Assembly: GCA_021464245.1 (NCBI GenBank)
Contig: JADCRB010000013.1
Coordinates: 1,681,424 to 1,745,423, forward strand
Direction: 5' to 3'
DNA length: 64,000 nucleotides
From: Carallia brachiata
Lineage: Eukaryota; Streptophyta; Magnoliopsida; Malpighiales; Rhizophoraceae
Part shown: one piece after another, positions 11,659-23,842 of the stretch
How positions within the stretch are numbered: position 1 is the stretch's first letter
Layout of the letters: each line of letters begins with the position of its first letter
Made by a program: the position numbers and the translations under genes
The notes under the pieces: model-generated
The model's database searches: none
What the model saw: only the letters and a program-made list of their open reading frames with translations
Told to the model about the DNA's origin: nothing

Positions 11659-12269
11659 ATAACATGACAATCGTACCAATCTTTTTTTTTTTTTTTGATT
11701 TTTTTTAGTACAATCATGCAACGTTTGTCACTTCGGCAACCCTTGTAGATAACATTCTTTACTTTTTCCGTGTCATTTTTTTTTAATATCTTGAATCACA
11801 TATGGATACAATTTAAAGGTTATGAAAGTTATAGGATTATGACATGAAAATTTCGCCATGAATCAACTAGAATGCGGGTTTCACTTAATAAGAAAAATGT
11901 AATTTTGAATTTTTATTTTGTATTTTAGATTTTATTTTTTTGGTCCGAAATAACTAGATATGAAATTATGACAATAATATGTGCAATCAAAAATTTTAGA
12001 AAAAAAGTGTAACTAGATTTTATTGGACTTTTTTCATAAAGAATTGCATGTTCTATCTAACTTTTTGCATATTTCAATATCTTAATTGCAGGTTTAGTGA
12101 TTTTTAGCAGAAAACGAGTAATTTCCAAGGCAATGGAGTCCATATTTTGAATAGAGTCAGATCAATTTTTTATATAATATGTTAAATTAGGAGTACATAA
12201 AAAAAGTGAGATATAGAATTGATTCATTGTAATTGATTTTTTTTATAACTAAATACTTAATATTTGAAA
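11659..12269. other. AT-rich spacer
   Basis: I see no gene, RNA or bounded element in this stretch. Confidence 0.5.
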
Positions 12270-12601
12270 GGATTAATATACAAATCTAACACCAATTTTA
12301 ATTAAAGTAACAAATCTAATACTATCTTTACATATAGTAACAAATTTAATACATGGTGATTTTATATGAATAAAATCTGTCAGTTTTAATGATAGAATTA
12401 TAAAAATATTCTGTTTTGATAATATGATAATTATATAAGTTAATATCATATTATTGAAATAGATAAATTCTGTTCAAAAAATTATACAATATGTTATATT
12501 TGTTATTATATAAAAAATTGATATTAAATTTATTATTTTTTAAAGTTGATACTAAACTTGTTATTTTAACTAAAGTTGATGTTAAATTTGTATATTAACT
12601 C
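12270..12601. mobile_element. Mutator-like MITE, 332 bp, perfect 9-bp TSD
   Basis: Identical nonamers TATTTGAAA flank the element (12261-12269 and 12602-12610). The termini are GGATTAATATACAAATCTAA and, from the other strand, GAGTTAATATACAAATTTAA, and the inverted repeats extend for at least 50 bp each. It is entirely non-coding. A diverged family member is at 14474-14802. Confidence 0.75.
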
Positions 12602-12859
12602 TATTTGAAAAAAAATTATAAAAATATTTATTTTTTTATTTTTTTTATAAATATTAAATATTTAATTATAAAAAGACGATTAAGTATAATAGGTTAGTTC
12701 TTCAATTCACTTTTTCCGCGTCGCCTATTTTTCCATTGAAGTCCATGCCGAGAAGACATGAACGGCCCGCCTCATGTATTCCTAGCGCCTCGTTTTCTCC
12801 ACCTAATCGTTCGTCCTGACAGATATTAATATTGACGACACGGCGATCGTTAGAAACCA

Positions 12860-12980
12860 AAAAAAAATAAAAAAAACCAAGGATTCACTTGAATCTAAAA
12901 TTGTCAGAATCGAATTGGACATCGAACTAAAAATATTAGTGGTCAAAGTTCAATCGGTTAAACCGATCGAACTGATATTT

Positions 12981-13015
<35 letters not shown>

Positions 13016-13330
13016 TAATTTAAATAAATAACATATATGAATATTAATTTTTTTAATTTTAAAGATTAAATTGAATTGATAAATTTAAAACTAAATTGAA
13101 AATTTTAATAAACTTAGAGCTCAAATTACAATTTAAACAAAATTTTGGATTAAATTAAAATTTTTGAATTTTTATATTTTACTTGAACCGGTTGGACCGG
13201 TCTAGTTTTGATTAGTTCTGACCGGTCTGAGTTTCATTTAATTTTTATCTTAAACCGGACCGGATTACCGACTGGTCATCGGTTCAACTGGTCGGATCTG
13301 CCAGTTCGGTCCGGTTTTCACAACTATACT
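12860..13330. repeat. Interspersed repeat rich in ACCGG motifs, with (AT)n core
   Basis: The right part (13180-13320) is dense in ACCGG/CCGGT motifs and ends in ccggttttcacaactat; the left part contains aatcgaattggacatcgaac. An (AT)n microsatellite lies at 12986-13010. Clusters of 'accggtc' and 'ccggtt' of this kind are common in dispersed plant repeats. The boundaries are approximate and the class unknown. A loosely similar sequence (ccggttttcaa) is near 52790. Confidence 0.4.
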
Positions 13331-14473
13331 TGGATCCGTGAGTTCTTAAAATACTTGGAGCGATCGTTTACGTAGAACTAAAATTAAATTAAAATGATAT
13401 AAATTATAAGATAGTTAAAATTAAAAATATATGATATATTTATAAATACTATTAAATAAACATGACTATCTTAATATTACTTAAATGACAATTATATGAT
13501 AGAATTCTTCAATTTTTAATATCAATATGACTTCCAAAGATTTATTTAATTTTATTTTAGTATTATTTTTTATTTCTGCATGCACAAATGTATAAATTTC
13601 TTGTGTCCATCAAATAATTCTGGATTGACATGGCCAGATGCTTGGATAAAAAAAAATAAGCTCTATTACATCACAATATTTTAAACAGTATTAAAAAAAT
13701 TCACGTACTTTAATAAAATCTAATATTTTATTTATTTTTTAAATTTAATAATACAATAATATGTATTACTTTAATTTACATAATTTCCTGTTTTTCCTAA
13801 TTATGTACTTTGAAGATTTCTGTATCTAATGAATGGCCATCGTTGTACAGAAACAAAGAGAGGATCATATGAAGTGTTATAATGTGCACATGTGTAAGTA
13901 AAAATATTATTAATATTTTAAAAAATATTTTATAGTTAAATATGTTTAAAGCAGTTATTATTGAAAAAAAAAAGAAAAAAAAGAAAAAACAAGATAGCCG
14001 GCACTCATGTCAGTGAATGACTCATGGTTTCAATTTTTATGCGTCCATCATAATTGATACGTGGACCTTAAATATCTTTTACATACTGACAAAAAAAAAT
14101 ATATATTTTAAATATGTGGACCTTAAATATCCGCTCTTGAAGAATGTCCTTTTTTCTTTTCTTTTTTTTTTTTTTAGGGGAAAAGCGGTTACTCCGGTGA
14201 ATATCGAATGATCCTGAAGCAAATGCTTTGTCATTTATGGGAATTGAGAGGATAAGCGTTCTTGACTGTCGGTGGTAATTTTATTTATTTATTTATTTTG
14301 TTAAATTTTATTACATAATTATATTTTAAATAATATTAAAATAATAACATAATTTATTTGATAATATTTAATAAACTATATGTATTTATTTTTTAAAACA
14401 TTTGGTTATTTAATGACAAATATAACTTTAATTTTACTCTAATTCTATGTAATAAATTTTATTAAATATTTTT
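13331..14473. other. AT-rich spacer
   Basis: No supportable gene. It contains A/T homopolymer tracts and a repeated phrase 'gtggaccttaaatat' at about 14061 and 14116 (a short local duplication). Confidence 0.5.
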
Positions 14474-14802
14474 GGATTAACATACAAAAATAACACTAAT
14501 TTTATTTAAAATAACAAATTTAGCACGAATTTTAAAAAATATACAAATCTAGCGTCAATTTTACCTAAAATAACAAATCTAACACGTTGTAAAATTTTTT
14601 AAAAAGAATTTATCTGTTTTAATAATGTGATATTAATTTATATGATTATAAGATTATCGAAACAGATATATTTTTATAAATTTGTTATCGAAATTGACAT
14701 ATTTTATTCATATAAAATTATTACGTATTAAATTTATTAATTTTTAAAATTAATATTAAATTTATTATTTTAAATAACGTTAATGATTTTTTTATATTAA
14801 TA
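14474..14802. mobile_element. Diverged copy of the 12270-12601 MITE
   Basis: It starts GGATTAACATACAAAAATAA and has the same alternating pattern of 'aaataacaaatctaac' phrases as the element at 12270, with mirrored sequence on the right side ending near atattaatata. The target duplication is not clear, so the right boundary is approximate. Non-coding. Confidence 0.5.
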
Positions 14803-15755
14803 TAATGTTTTTTTAATTTCTTTTTAGTGTAATGACCATGTTGCAGTACAAAAATGGTTGGATGACTTGAATTGAATTGGTGGAAAGGTTGTGGAGGGAC
14901 CGACATGACATCGCAGGGTCACAGAGAAAGGAAGCGTAGTCGGAAGAAGGAGAAAGACAAATGCCTTACAACTTGTTCGTTCTTTTTTTTTTCCCACAGA
15001 ATTACTTGTTTACAATTTAATTAATGCAAAAATGACATATGCTACAAAAAAAGAAAAAGAAAAAGAAAAACTCTCAATTAAAAAATCTAATCGGCCTTTT
15101 CTTTTAGATAAAAATGAAATTAGACATTACTATTTATTGTTGTCATCTAACAACTAGAAGATTTTCTTTATATTATAGAGTAATAGGTTAGAGTCTTCGC
15201 CACTAGCGTACATTTAAAGCTATAGTGTCAAAAATGATTCCGTAATATTTGTTAGGCAGCTTGAAGTTTGCTTTTTTAGATGTTTAGTATAAATAACTCG
15301 GCTTAACTTACAGAAATTTAGTGCGATTTTTTTATAATAAATATGCATACAGTAGAACCCTTACTTTTTTTGTTTTTGTTTAAAAAAGAAAAAACTAGAG
15401 CATTCCTACTTAATATCATCCTGCCCACAACTTTATAGTTTTTTTTTTTTTTTTTTTGGCTGGCTAGGCTTTCACGAAGATCTCACAGACATGGCTGGGC
15501 TTCGACAAGAATGCCTGGTCGAAGGTCCAGTATAGTAAGGTATCAGGCGTATTCATTTTGTTTCCCGCGTAAGTGAGTGCATTTAAAATAGGGAAATCTT
15601 ATTTAATTAAAATATTTTATACCTTATAAATAATATTATATTCAATATAAAAGAGATTTATAATAAATATTAATGTAAGATTTTTTAAATATTGTATGAA
15701 ATATTATTTGTATATTATTAATAATATATGATAAATAATGAAATAGACTCACTAA
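14803..15755. other. Non-coding spacer
   Basis: Mostly AT-rich. 14860-14960 is more balanced in base composition but yields no recognisable protein. No bounded element seen. Confidence 0.45.
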
Positions 15756-16479
15756 GGGTCTATTTAGATTACTTATTCGATATTACTGTTACTGATTACT
15801 ATTACTAATTATTGATTGCTATTTTTTATTATTGACTGCTGAAAAAATTAATAAAGTATTTGATTAATTCTTACTTACTATTACTGTTGAATAATGAAAT
15901 GATTAATTTAAACATTTAATTTATATTAGTGTATCATATTAACAAACTTATTTTTACATTTTTATTTTAATTTGACATAATTATTTTATAAATAATATTA
16001 ATAATTGTGTCACTTATTTTTTAACTTTTTAAAAAATTATTAATATTTATTAGATAGTGAAAAAAATATAATGTTTGAGATATTTTTAAGTGTCAATATT
16101 AATGAAACTTTGAAGTAAAAAAATATTTTAAAATTTGTGAGAGAAGAAAATATTTTGTTTGTATAAATATTTATGAAAAAAATAACAATTAACAAATCCA
16201 ATTAAGGTGGTAAGTAAAAATAATAATAAAATTGTATAAATATTTTTAAGGGTAACTTAGTTTAAATAAATTATTATTATTATTATAAAATGAAAAGTAA
16301 TCTAAAAAATAGTAAAAAGTAACGTTGAGTTACTTTTCAATCAGCTGTTTTTATAAAGTTATATAAGGAAATAAGTAGAATAAAAAAGTAGCAAAAAAAA
16401 TTTTACCAAACACTATTATTCCTATTTTTTTAAAATAAAATAAAAATATACCCCTTTAAAAATTAAGCCAAACACCCCC
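15756..16479. mobile_element. PIF/Harbinger (Tourist-like) MITE, copy 2
   Basis: A 724-bp relative of the element at 2919-3645. The left end is GGGTCTATTTAGATTA and the right end is AAGCCAAACACCCCC, with TAA on both sides (15753-15755 and 16480-16482). Interior landmarks are shared with copy 1, such as tactgttactgatt and 'ttaagggtaa'. Non-coding. Confidence 0.68.
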
Positions 16480-17134
16480 TAAACCTTAAAATTTAGTTTT
16501 TCTTGTATCCATTACTACGTGGGCCTATTCGGATTCATGCTTACTATAGTATTTTATTGGTCTTTTAGTCCATACATTAGCACCCTTTTGTAATATGACC
16601 TGCTATATAAGTACCTCTTTAGACTATATAAATAGAAAAATCGTTACCTTCTTATAACATGCTTTCTCTTCAGTCATGTATATATTATTCATATGATTGA
16701 CAAGCTCTCTCTGAACAACTCTCTCTCGCAGATTTCTAGTACTGACTTTGACATTAGAGTATTAACATCAAGGATAAATTGCAACCTTCTGCGACTGTGT
16801 TTCATTTTGTAGGTATTAGATTATGATTCTGACTCAATCCGATATCTACCATAGTGATCCTCAACCCAATAGGTGAACTCCGCACTTGACTACTCGGATG
16901 TTCTTCATCACCTTCAATTCGGCACTTCAATATGAGCAGAACCCGGTTGCCGACAATGATGATTTTTTTCATCACTATATATAAAGTATATCATATTTTT
17001 TTAATATTTAAATATATAAGAATTTTAGTCTCTCTGGTTAATGGTCAAAAATAGCTTAGTAACTTTTTTCAAATAACTTTAAAATGACATGAATTGTTGA
17101 TTAATTATCTGAGAGAGTTTAGCTTAATATAATT
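16480..17134. other. Non-coding spacer
   Basis: A moderately complex stretch (16500-16950) including a TATA-like cctatataagtacc at 16601 and tctctctgaacaactctct. No protein could be supported. It may be an LTR remnant, since a TATA-like motif is followed by 'ctctct' and later 'gaacccggttgccgac', but I found no partner repeat. Confidence 0.3.
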
Positions 17135-17668
17135 TTTTTTTGAACATTAATTTGAGTTTTATTTATGTCATTTTTATATCCCGAGAATGCCCAAATCATT
17201 GCGAACCACACTTGACACAATACTAACCGCTTCTCAAAAACAGCATTGCAACTCCTACACATCAACAACACAAAACCTTGATAATACTGTACATCGTTCA
17301 AAAACCCTTAATAGTACAATTGCAACTATGCACTGCTATATATACTTCATCCGCGAAAAGTAAAAACCAGCTAGAAACTTGTTTAGTAACCTCAACCTGT
17401 CCATATACCTACCAGCCATCTTGCAAGATGGAACCAAGTACTCAACATATACCAACAAACTAGCAGTTCCTATACGTAACCAACCAAGAATTAAAATATA
17501 ACTTCTCTGCTCCTAAATTAACCAAAGTACACTAGAAAATAGGCCACGCTTGATCCTCAAGCTTCTCCCGTAGAATCATTTTCCTCATGTTCCATTTGCT
17601 TTACAAGTCTACTCACTATATCACCTTCTTCACCAAATGTAGAAAGGCCCAATAGAATGATTTTTTTT
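17135..17668 (-). pseudogene. Possible retropseudogene: C-terminal coding tail, 3' UTR and poly(A)
   Basis: Read on the minus strand, 17660-17556 gives an open frame ending FGEEGDIVSRLVKQMEHEEN, a few more residues, then a TGA stop. About 400 bases of UTR-like sequence follow, ending at an A-rich tract (complement of the T run at 17135-17144). The peptide is charged and protein-like, unlike the surrounding spacer, but I do not recognise its parent. The combination of truncated coding 3' end, UTR and A-tract suggests a processed, 5'-truncated copy. I did not find clear target duplications. Alternatively it is the last exon of a real gene whose upstream exons I missed. Confidence 0.3.
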
Positions 17669-17699
17669 TTTTAATTCCACGATTAGTATACTTTTTTTT

Positions 17700-17945
17700 T
17701 AACAAAAAAAAAATTACTGTAAGCATAGCAGTCGTCGAATTTGTGAGCTAAGGCTGACTTTTAAAGTGAGCGTAAAACGAGTCTCCCAAACTCAACCATA
17801 ACATTAATGAGTCTTAAACTCATACGCTGCATTCAAACTGAGTATCCCTAATTGCAGGGAGAGTGACAACGCAAGGATTTGAATCCAAATCAATATTGAA
17901 GGCGACACGGCTAGATCACCATTAGGCGGCCACTTCTGCCAATCA
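17700..17945 (-). repeat. Possible SINE-like fragment
   Basis: On the minus strand this stretch contains ggattcaaatcc (17874-17885 region), a good pol III box-B match, preceded by ggtgatctagccgtgtcgcc. The spacing resembles tRNA-derived SINEs, but no box A, tail or target duplication was confirmed. Confidence 0.25.
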
Positions 17946-18679
17946 TGTTTAGCATACTGACTCACATCTTTTTATGACACCTAATTTTAGAGCATGCAAA
18001 TCCATTAAATTTATTGTTATCGTTATATTCAATGCAACTTGTTTGGACTTCTGTCAATCTCTAATTGCGGAACCCCCGCTTCATCAAACAAATAGGTCGC
18101 TCCCTTCTCCAAGATGGGCACATCACAGAGACACCAGATATAAGATTAGATGCTTTATATAATTTCCTCCTCCCACCCCAAAGCCCCAAAACTGTTAAAG
18201 ATGACACGCATAATTCGAAAAGTGATCCAAATTTTTTCGTTTGGCATAACAACATTTAATGTTTTAATACTGTATTTATGTACCCAAAAAAAATTTATTA
18301 AGACTGTAATTTGTTGTCCTTATATTTTCTTAACAAAATTGATTCGATTAATGTAAATAAAATATCAAGCTATAATTTGATAACTTACGACAAATATAAA
18401 GCATACTTCAATAGGTGCTAGAGTCCTTCATTGGCTTTTAATTTTGGCTATCATCTAGTACAAAATCAAATCCACACATATGAATACATGTCCTAGTCGT
18501 TTATTCAAATGATGGCCACCATATAATTATCCAATCAGATGTCTACGGGGCGTAGCAATTTCCCAAATGCAAATTTTTTTGGACCACTAGACATTTGATC
18601 GATTGATATAACTGTCTGAACTCTTAATCCCAAAATAAGGATTCAAATAGCAGCCCGTCCACGCGGTAGAAAAAAAATA
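17946..18679. other. 3' flank of the P450 gene
   Basis: No gene seen. It includes the probable 3' UTR of the minus-strand P450 that ends at 18680. Confidence 0.5.
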
Positions 18680-21265
18680 TTAAAAGTATTGGCCAGTCGG
18701 AGGATAGTAGGGAGTGGGAATCAAGTAAAGATCATTCTTTCTTGTGACTTCACCGCCCAATATCTCCGACATATCCAAATCTTCAGGCTTCATTCCATTA
18801 GGGAGCTCCCAGTCAAAATGGTATAGCAAACTTGCAAGCACATGCTCCACAAGGGTCATGCCATAGAGTATACCGGGGCAAATCCTCCTTCCAGCACCAA
18901 AAGGAATATATTGGTAATCTTTCCCCTTGAAGTCAATTGTGCTATCAATGAATCTCTCCGGATAAAACCTCTCAGCATCATCCCAACAATTTGGGTCTCT
19001 TCCAAGTGCCCAGGCATTGACTATGACTCGACTTTTGGCGGGTATTTCGTATCCATTGATCTCCACCCTTTCTTTGCTTTCCCTTGGAATGAGAAAAGGT
19101 CCAGGCGGATGCAGCCTTAGTGTTTCTTTGAGGACTAAGTTCAAGTACTCCAAGCTATCAAGCTTTTCTTCGTCAATATTTTGCTTTCCACGAAATGCTT
19201 GTCTCACCTCTGCTTGTGCTTTCCTCCATACTCTTGGATCTTTCAACATTTCTGACACTGCCCACTCTATGACTGTCGCTGATGTCCCAGCCCCGGCAAG
19301 GAACATGTCCTGCATCGTCATATTTGCGTTAAGATTAATTCATGAGTATAAAAGTAAAAATTATAAGAGGATTTCAATTTTTTTTCACATACTTAAAAAA
19401 TACTTGGACAAATATAATGGTTTTTGTTAGAAAACAAGTTCATTGAGAGCGAAAATCTTTAATAAGTACCCCCTCCAATAATAGCAGATTAAGGTTTTTT
19501 AACCCCCTTCTTGCCTGTGTTGGAATTAGAAAGAGGACAAATTAGAATATGAAAGAATTTACTTTAAGTCGTATAATAATTTTACTGTCTATAAAGTAAA
19601 ATTTTTCCTCATATCGGTGTAAGCAGATTAAAGTGAATTCTCTGACAAGATAGTATGAAGTCCAGTTAATTGCAGTTTGCACTATTAAAATTAAACTTTC
19701 GAGAAATCTCTACACTGTCCAAAAATTATTCACAAAATATATATGAATTTTTCTATCTTTTCTATATTTATGTGACTAGTCACATCACATATTTATAAAT
19801 AGAATAATTCAGTAGTTATTTGACTAAGAAAGATGTCTTTTGAATCTAATTGACATGATTTTTTAACGTATCTTTCCATTAATAGACATGTCTTCTTGAA
19901 AACTAATTGCTTTCATATTCGGTATCCGCTTTCTGATTCCAACAATCTTAAGGCTAAATCCTGTTACCTTGTTTAGGGTTTGGGAGGATTGTTTTCGCTA
20001 TTGTTAGTATATAGAAGGAACAATTGGATATTATTGATTTACAACAATCCACCAAGATGTTTGAAGATAAAAATTTCTTCTATCTAATATTCCTAACATT
20101 TAGGTTAGATGGTGATTATATTTAACAAGTACTCCGATCTATTCATAAACCTTCCAAGGAATTGAGTTAGTTAACCCATGATTTTGCACTGTCCTTTTGA
20201 AGTTGGCCTCTTCAATAATTTCAATTTAATCAAAGTCTTGTCATTTTGAGAACTAGAATTAATTTATAACGAATCCCCAAATTGAGAGTCATTTTCGGAA
20301 TTAACCCAAAAATTAATGTGGCAACAGCATGATCTTGAGAAACACTGCGGCAGTAAAATTACCAGGATGACAGCTTTAATGTTGTTTCTGGACAAAGGGA
20401 TGTCGCCATGCTCTTGGAAATTCCAGAGGACATCAAGAAGATTAACTACTTGGCTTTCTGATCCGGTCTTTGAGTCTGCTAATTTTCTTTCTATGATGCT
20501 TTCGAGAACCGTATCTGCTGCTTGATGCAGCCTCTTGATGTCAGAAACTCTCCCAGATATGAGTTGAAGAAATTTGACGGAAGGGAAAAGATCAACAATG
20601 CTTAAACCTCCCATCACCTCTATGATTCTCCGAATAACCGACATGAATTCGTCTTTGTGATTGCCATCTAACTCGCCAAAAGATGCCCTCGAAGTGAAAT
20701 TGAGTGATAAAATGAATACCATTTTACTGAGATTAACAGGAAATCCGGGGGTGCTAGAAGAGATGGATCTCACCAAACTGGATATCTCATCTTCCCGGAT
20801 GGTTCTGAATGACCGGACGCGCTTTGCACTTAGCAGCTCTGTTGTGCAAATTCTTCGTAGCTGTCTCCAGTAGTCTCCCAATGGCGCCCTGGTTATGTTT
20901 GTGCAGTCATACAGTATAATCTTTGCTGGAAGAATTGAGGGCCTTTGAGCAAAGACAACGTCATGAGTTTTCAACACATCTCTGGCAGCTTCAGGTGAGG
21001 AAATGACAATGTTAGTGATTTCCCCAAGCTGAAGGTGCATGATGGGTCCGTATTTCTTTGCCAAGTCTCTCAATCTGCGGTGAAGCAGAGAGCCACGGAG
21101 CTGGTGCATGTTCCCAATTATGGGCAGCTTCCATGGCCCTGGCGGCAGTTTTGGAATGGAGGTGCTGCTGGTTTTAGATTTCTTTAGCATTCTCCATACC
21201 ATCCAGATAGATAGGAGAAACGTGAGTAAAATTGTGAAGAGAGATAACTGGTCATGTTTCTCCAT
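18680..21265 (-). CDS. CYP71D: Cytochrome P450, CYP71D-type, complete
   Basis: Two-exon P450: exon 1 is 21265-20363, exon 2 is 19309-18680, separated by a phase-0 intron of ~1.05 kb at the position typical of CYP71 genes (just before the I-helix). It encodes 510 residues. Landmarks: N-terminal membrane anchor (about 8-26), [13 protein letters not shown] hinge (40-52), GDYWRQLRRIC (C-helix), I-helix DMFLAGAGTSAT (302-313), KETLR (ExxR, 362-366), FYPERF (416-421) and the heme loop PFGAGRRICPG with Cys445. It is an ER-anchored, NADPH-P450-reductase-dependent monooxygenase; CYP71D members commonly oxidise terpenoids or other specialised metabolites, but the substrate cannot be read from sequence. 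Oddity: the usual acidic residue of the I-helix motif A-G-x-D/E-T is Gly309. Two damaged copies of this gene lie at 38863-40290 (+) and 40406-40880 (-). A TTATAAAC near 21330-21337 (minus) could be its TATA box. Confidence 0.93.
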
Positions 21266-21271
21266 TATGAT

Positions 21272-21318
21272 AATAACTTTGGCTTGCTAATAACTTTGGC
21301 TCGCTGATAACTTTGGCT
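21272..21318 (-). repeat. Triple short repeat immediately upstream of the P450 start
   Basis: Three tandem copies of 'ataactttggct' followed by 'tgct' or 'cgct' lie within 55 bases of the P450 start codon. Only single copies are present at the matching place beside the two pseudogene copies (38863 and 40750 regions), so the array expanded, or the others lost units, after duplication. Confidence 0.6.
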
Positions 21319-22649
21319 CCTACACTTGCGTTTATAACAACAAGATTTTCAGATTGAGTCCAGTTACCAGCCGTCCGGGTAACATTTTCCTTCGAGGCTG
21401 ACTGAATCTGATTTGACTTCTAATACATGTTATAACGTTAACTCAATAAGAGAGTAAAAAAACTATATTTTAAGGAGGACTCATTGAAATAAAAATAAGA
21501 AATTGCATAAAACCAGTCTATACTAAATTATCCGTGGTTCGTTTAACAGTAAGGAAAACTCAGGATTATGTGGATTAGAAATATGATTTTTCATTCAATT
21601 ATTTCTAGTTATGTGCTATATTGTCCAGTGGCGAGCCACAATAGTATGATAACGTGTTTGCTATTACAAGTAGGGAATTGTGACGAAGATATTTTGTGCC
21701 TAGCCTCCTAGAAGTTTATTTGAAAGAATTCTTTTTCATAAAAAAAAACAAAGTATTACACTAAGAAAAAAACAAAAAAAATTGACGTATCCGACGAACT
21801 GCAAAGTTACTTGCTGCACGTTGTTTGGGAATTTCGGGTCCATTTATCTTTGAATTGTGTGAGAATAACGTGAATTAAAAAGAAAAGAAAAAAGAAAAGA
21901 AAACGTCACTGTTATTTAGTCTTAGGTTCCTCCAACGTACGATGGCACAGCATCAGATGAGGCCTTCAGAACCACAAAAAATTCTGCAAAAAATTCTGCC
22001 GACTTGCTTGGGTTTTGAGCAAATTTGGCTCATTCTGAGGTTGTACACATGGCACCCGTGAATTCTTTTGCGTAATGGCATAGCATGCTTGCTCCAAGAA
22101 AATGTTTTTTTCTTTGAGTTTTATGGGTAAATGAATTTTTTTATTATGATTATATGAGTTTTTTTTAATATAATTATGAGTATTTTTTATATAATTATAA
22201 GAGATAAATATAAAATAAAAAATAATAATATTTTTTATATTATTTTTTATTATTATAATTATACAAAAAATATCATAATTACAAAAAAAAAATACATATA
22301 GATTGGCCACGAAATTTTCCCTTTTCGTTTTGACTTTGAGAAGTTTTTGCCGTGGAGGCTAATTTGCGCTCGGATCATTGAGTCATAAAACGTCCTGCCA
22401 TGTTATTTGCACTTGGACATGGTAATCTGATGAGTCCTATCATTAAAACAGTGAGATGGATAATTAATATATTATAATTAATTATTTATTTTTATTATTG
22501 GATGCTTTTTTATAATAAAAAATAGGTAAGATATAAAAAGCTCTTTCGTACTTTTTAGTATTAGATTACGTATTTTTTAGTAAGTTTGATATTTTAACTC
22601 AAAAAAAAAGTTTGATTTTTACATTTTCGTTAACTTCTTTCAGTTACAT
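21319..22649. other. P450 upstream region and AT-rich spacer
   Basis: 21319-21430 is conserved beside the pseudogene fragment at 40770-40880 (shared agattgagtccagttacc), so it is the duplicated proximal promoter. The remainder is AT-rich and no other gene is seen. Confidence 0.5.
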
Positions 22650-23842
22650 TTTCAATAGTAGGTTAACGTGTTCCATACTGCAAGACTCGAGTTTCAATTC
22701 AGGCGCATGCATTCTCTTTTAAGAAAAGCGTTGGGTTTCATTTGCAGGGAATTAGTCGACAATAATTTTAGATTTAATAATTATTATAATTTTTAATAAA
22801 AGAGATTCATTCGAGTTTCAATGATATTTAAATAGTAAATATATTTTTATAAAGTGGTTGAATAAGACCAAAAAAAAATGGAGTTATCTCGAATTTTAAA
22901 TTATAAATATGATAATTGATATATATTTTATATATAAGAAAAAAGCTTGTATGTTGAAATTATAGTGTGATTCGAGTTCGGCAATGCGTTTACGGATGAT
23001 TTTTTTTTTTTTTTGTCATAAGATAATAGAGTCTGACCTTTGCCAGGGACGAAATCTTGGCAGAAAAACAAAAGGATGAACTAATTAATTATTTATTGAC
23101 ATCCATTAAAATTTATATTTTTAATTTATATGGAATTTGCATCCTTTTAGTGTACTTTTGGTAGAAATTAAAATGAATTCTTTAAGGTGGATGCATAACT
23201 TAAATTCTTGAATTATTATTGTTATGTTCGAGTTAAATATATAATTTCATTATTCACATAATTACCATTGATATGAGAGCATTGAACTTATAGCATGACG
23301 TGGACTACATGATTAATTTAAAAACTCAAATATAGTTTTGTTTTTTTTTTTAAGTTGTAAGAAAGGGAGGCAGTTTAGAAATAAATGTAAAGTTTCTAAA
23401 ACTCAAATAAATAACTAAGAGATCTTAAAAGAGTGTTTGCATTAATTGTGCCAAAAAAGTATTCAACTTATAGCATCTGATGACAGGGACTATGGGATTA
23501 ATATGGTATTAACTTGTTTTTAAGTATATTTAATGTCTTGTTGTGTCATCAAATGCTAGAAATTGGTAAATTACAAAAAAAATATAGGGGCTAAAAAAAT
23601 TAAATAAATAATTAAATATTATTAAATTAATTATATATTTTTATACGTTTTCATATAATATGTTTATATAATTTTATTCCGTGCACAAATTATGTGGCCA
23701 AAATTGGCTGCACCCAACACGTCGCGATGATTTGAAAATTTATATGTACTAAATGCTCATCCTTTTCCTTTTCAAAAGGGTCCACAATGGGCTTACTTTT
23801 GAGCGGCTGCCTGAATTCTACAGAAGAAATGGCTATTATTTG
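22650..23842 (+). repeat. 1.2-kb dispersed repeat, copy B
   Basis: Direct-orientation counterpart of 10470-11658. Shared landmarks include gttcggcaatgcg (22976), ataatagagtctgaccttt (23024), and ctacagaagaaatggctatt (23818-23837). Homology stops just after that, whereas copy A continues into unrelated AT-rich sequence. Confidence 0.6.

Noticed and set aside
17860..17945. tRNA gene
   Set aside because: A box-B-like motif is present, but no cloverleaf or anticodon stem could be drawn; kept only as a weak SINE-like repeat.
21966..22310. 114-residue minus-strand frame rich in N, I, K
   Set aside because: The low-complexity AT-rich composition explains it.
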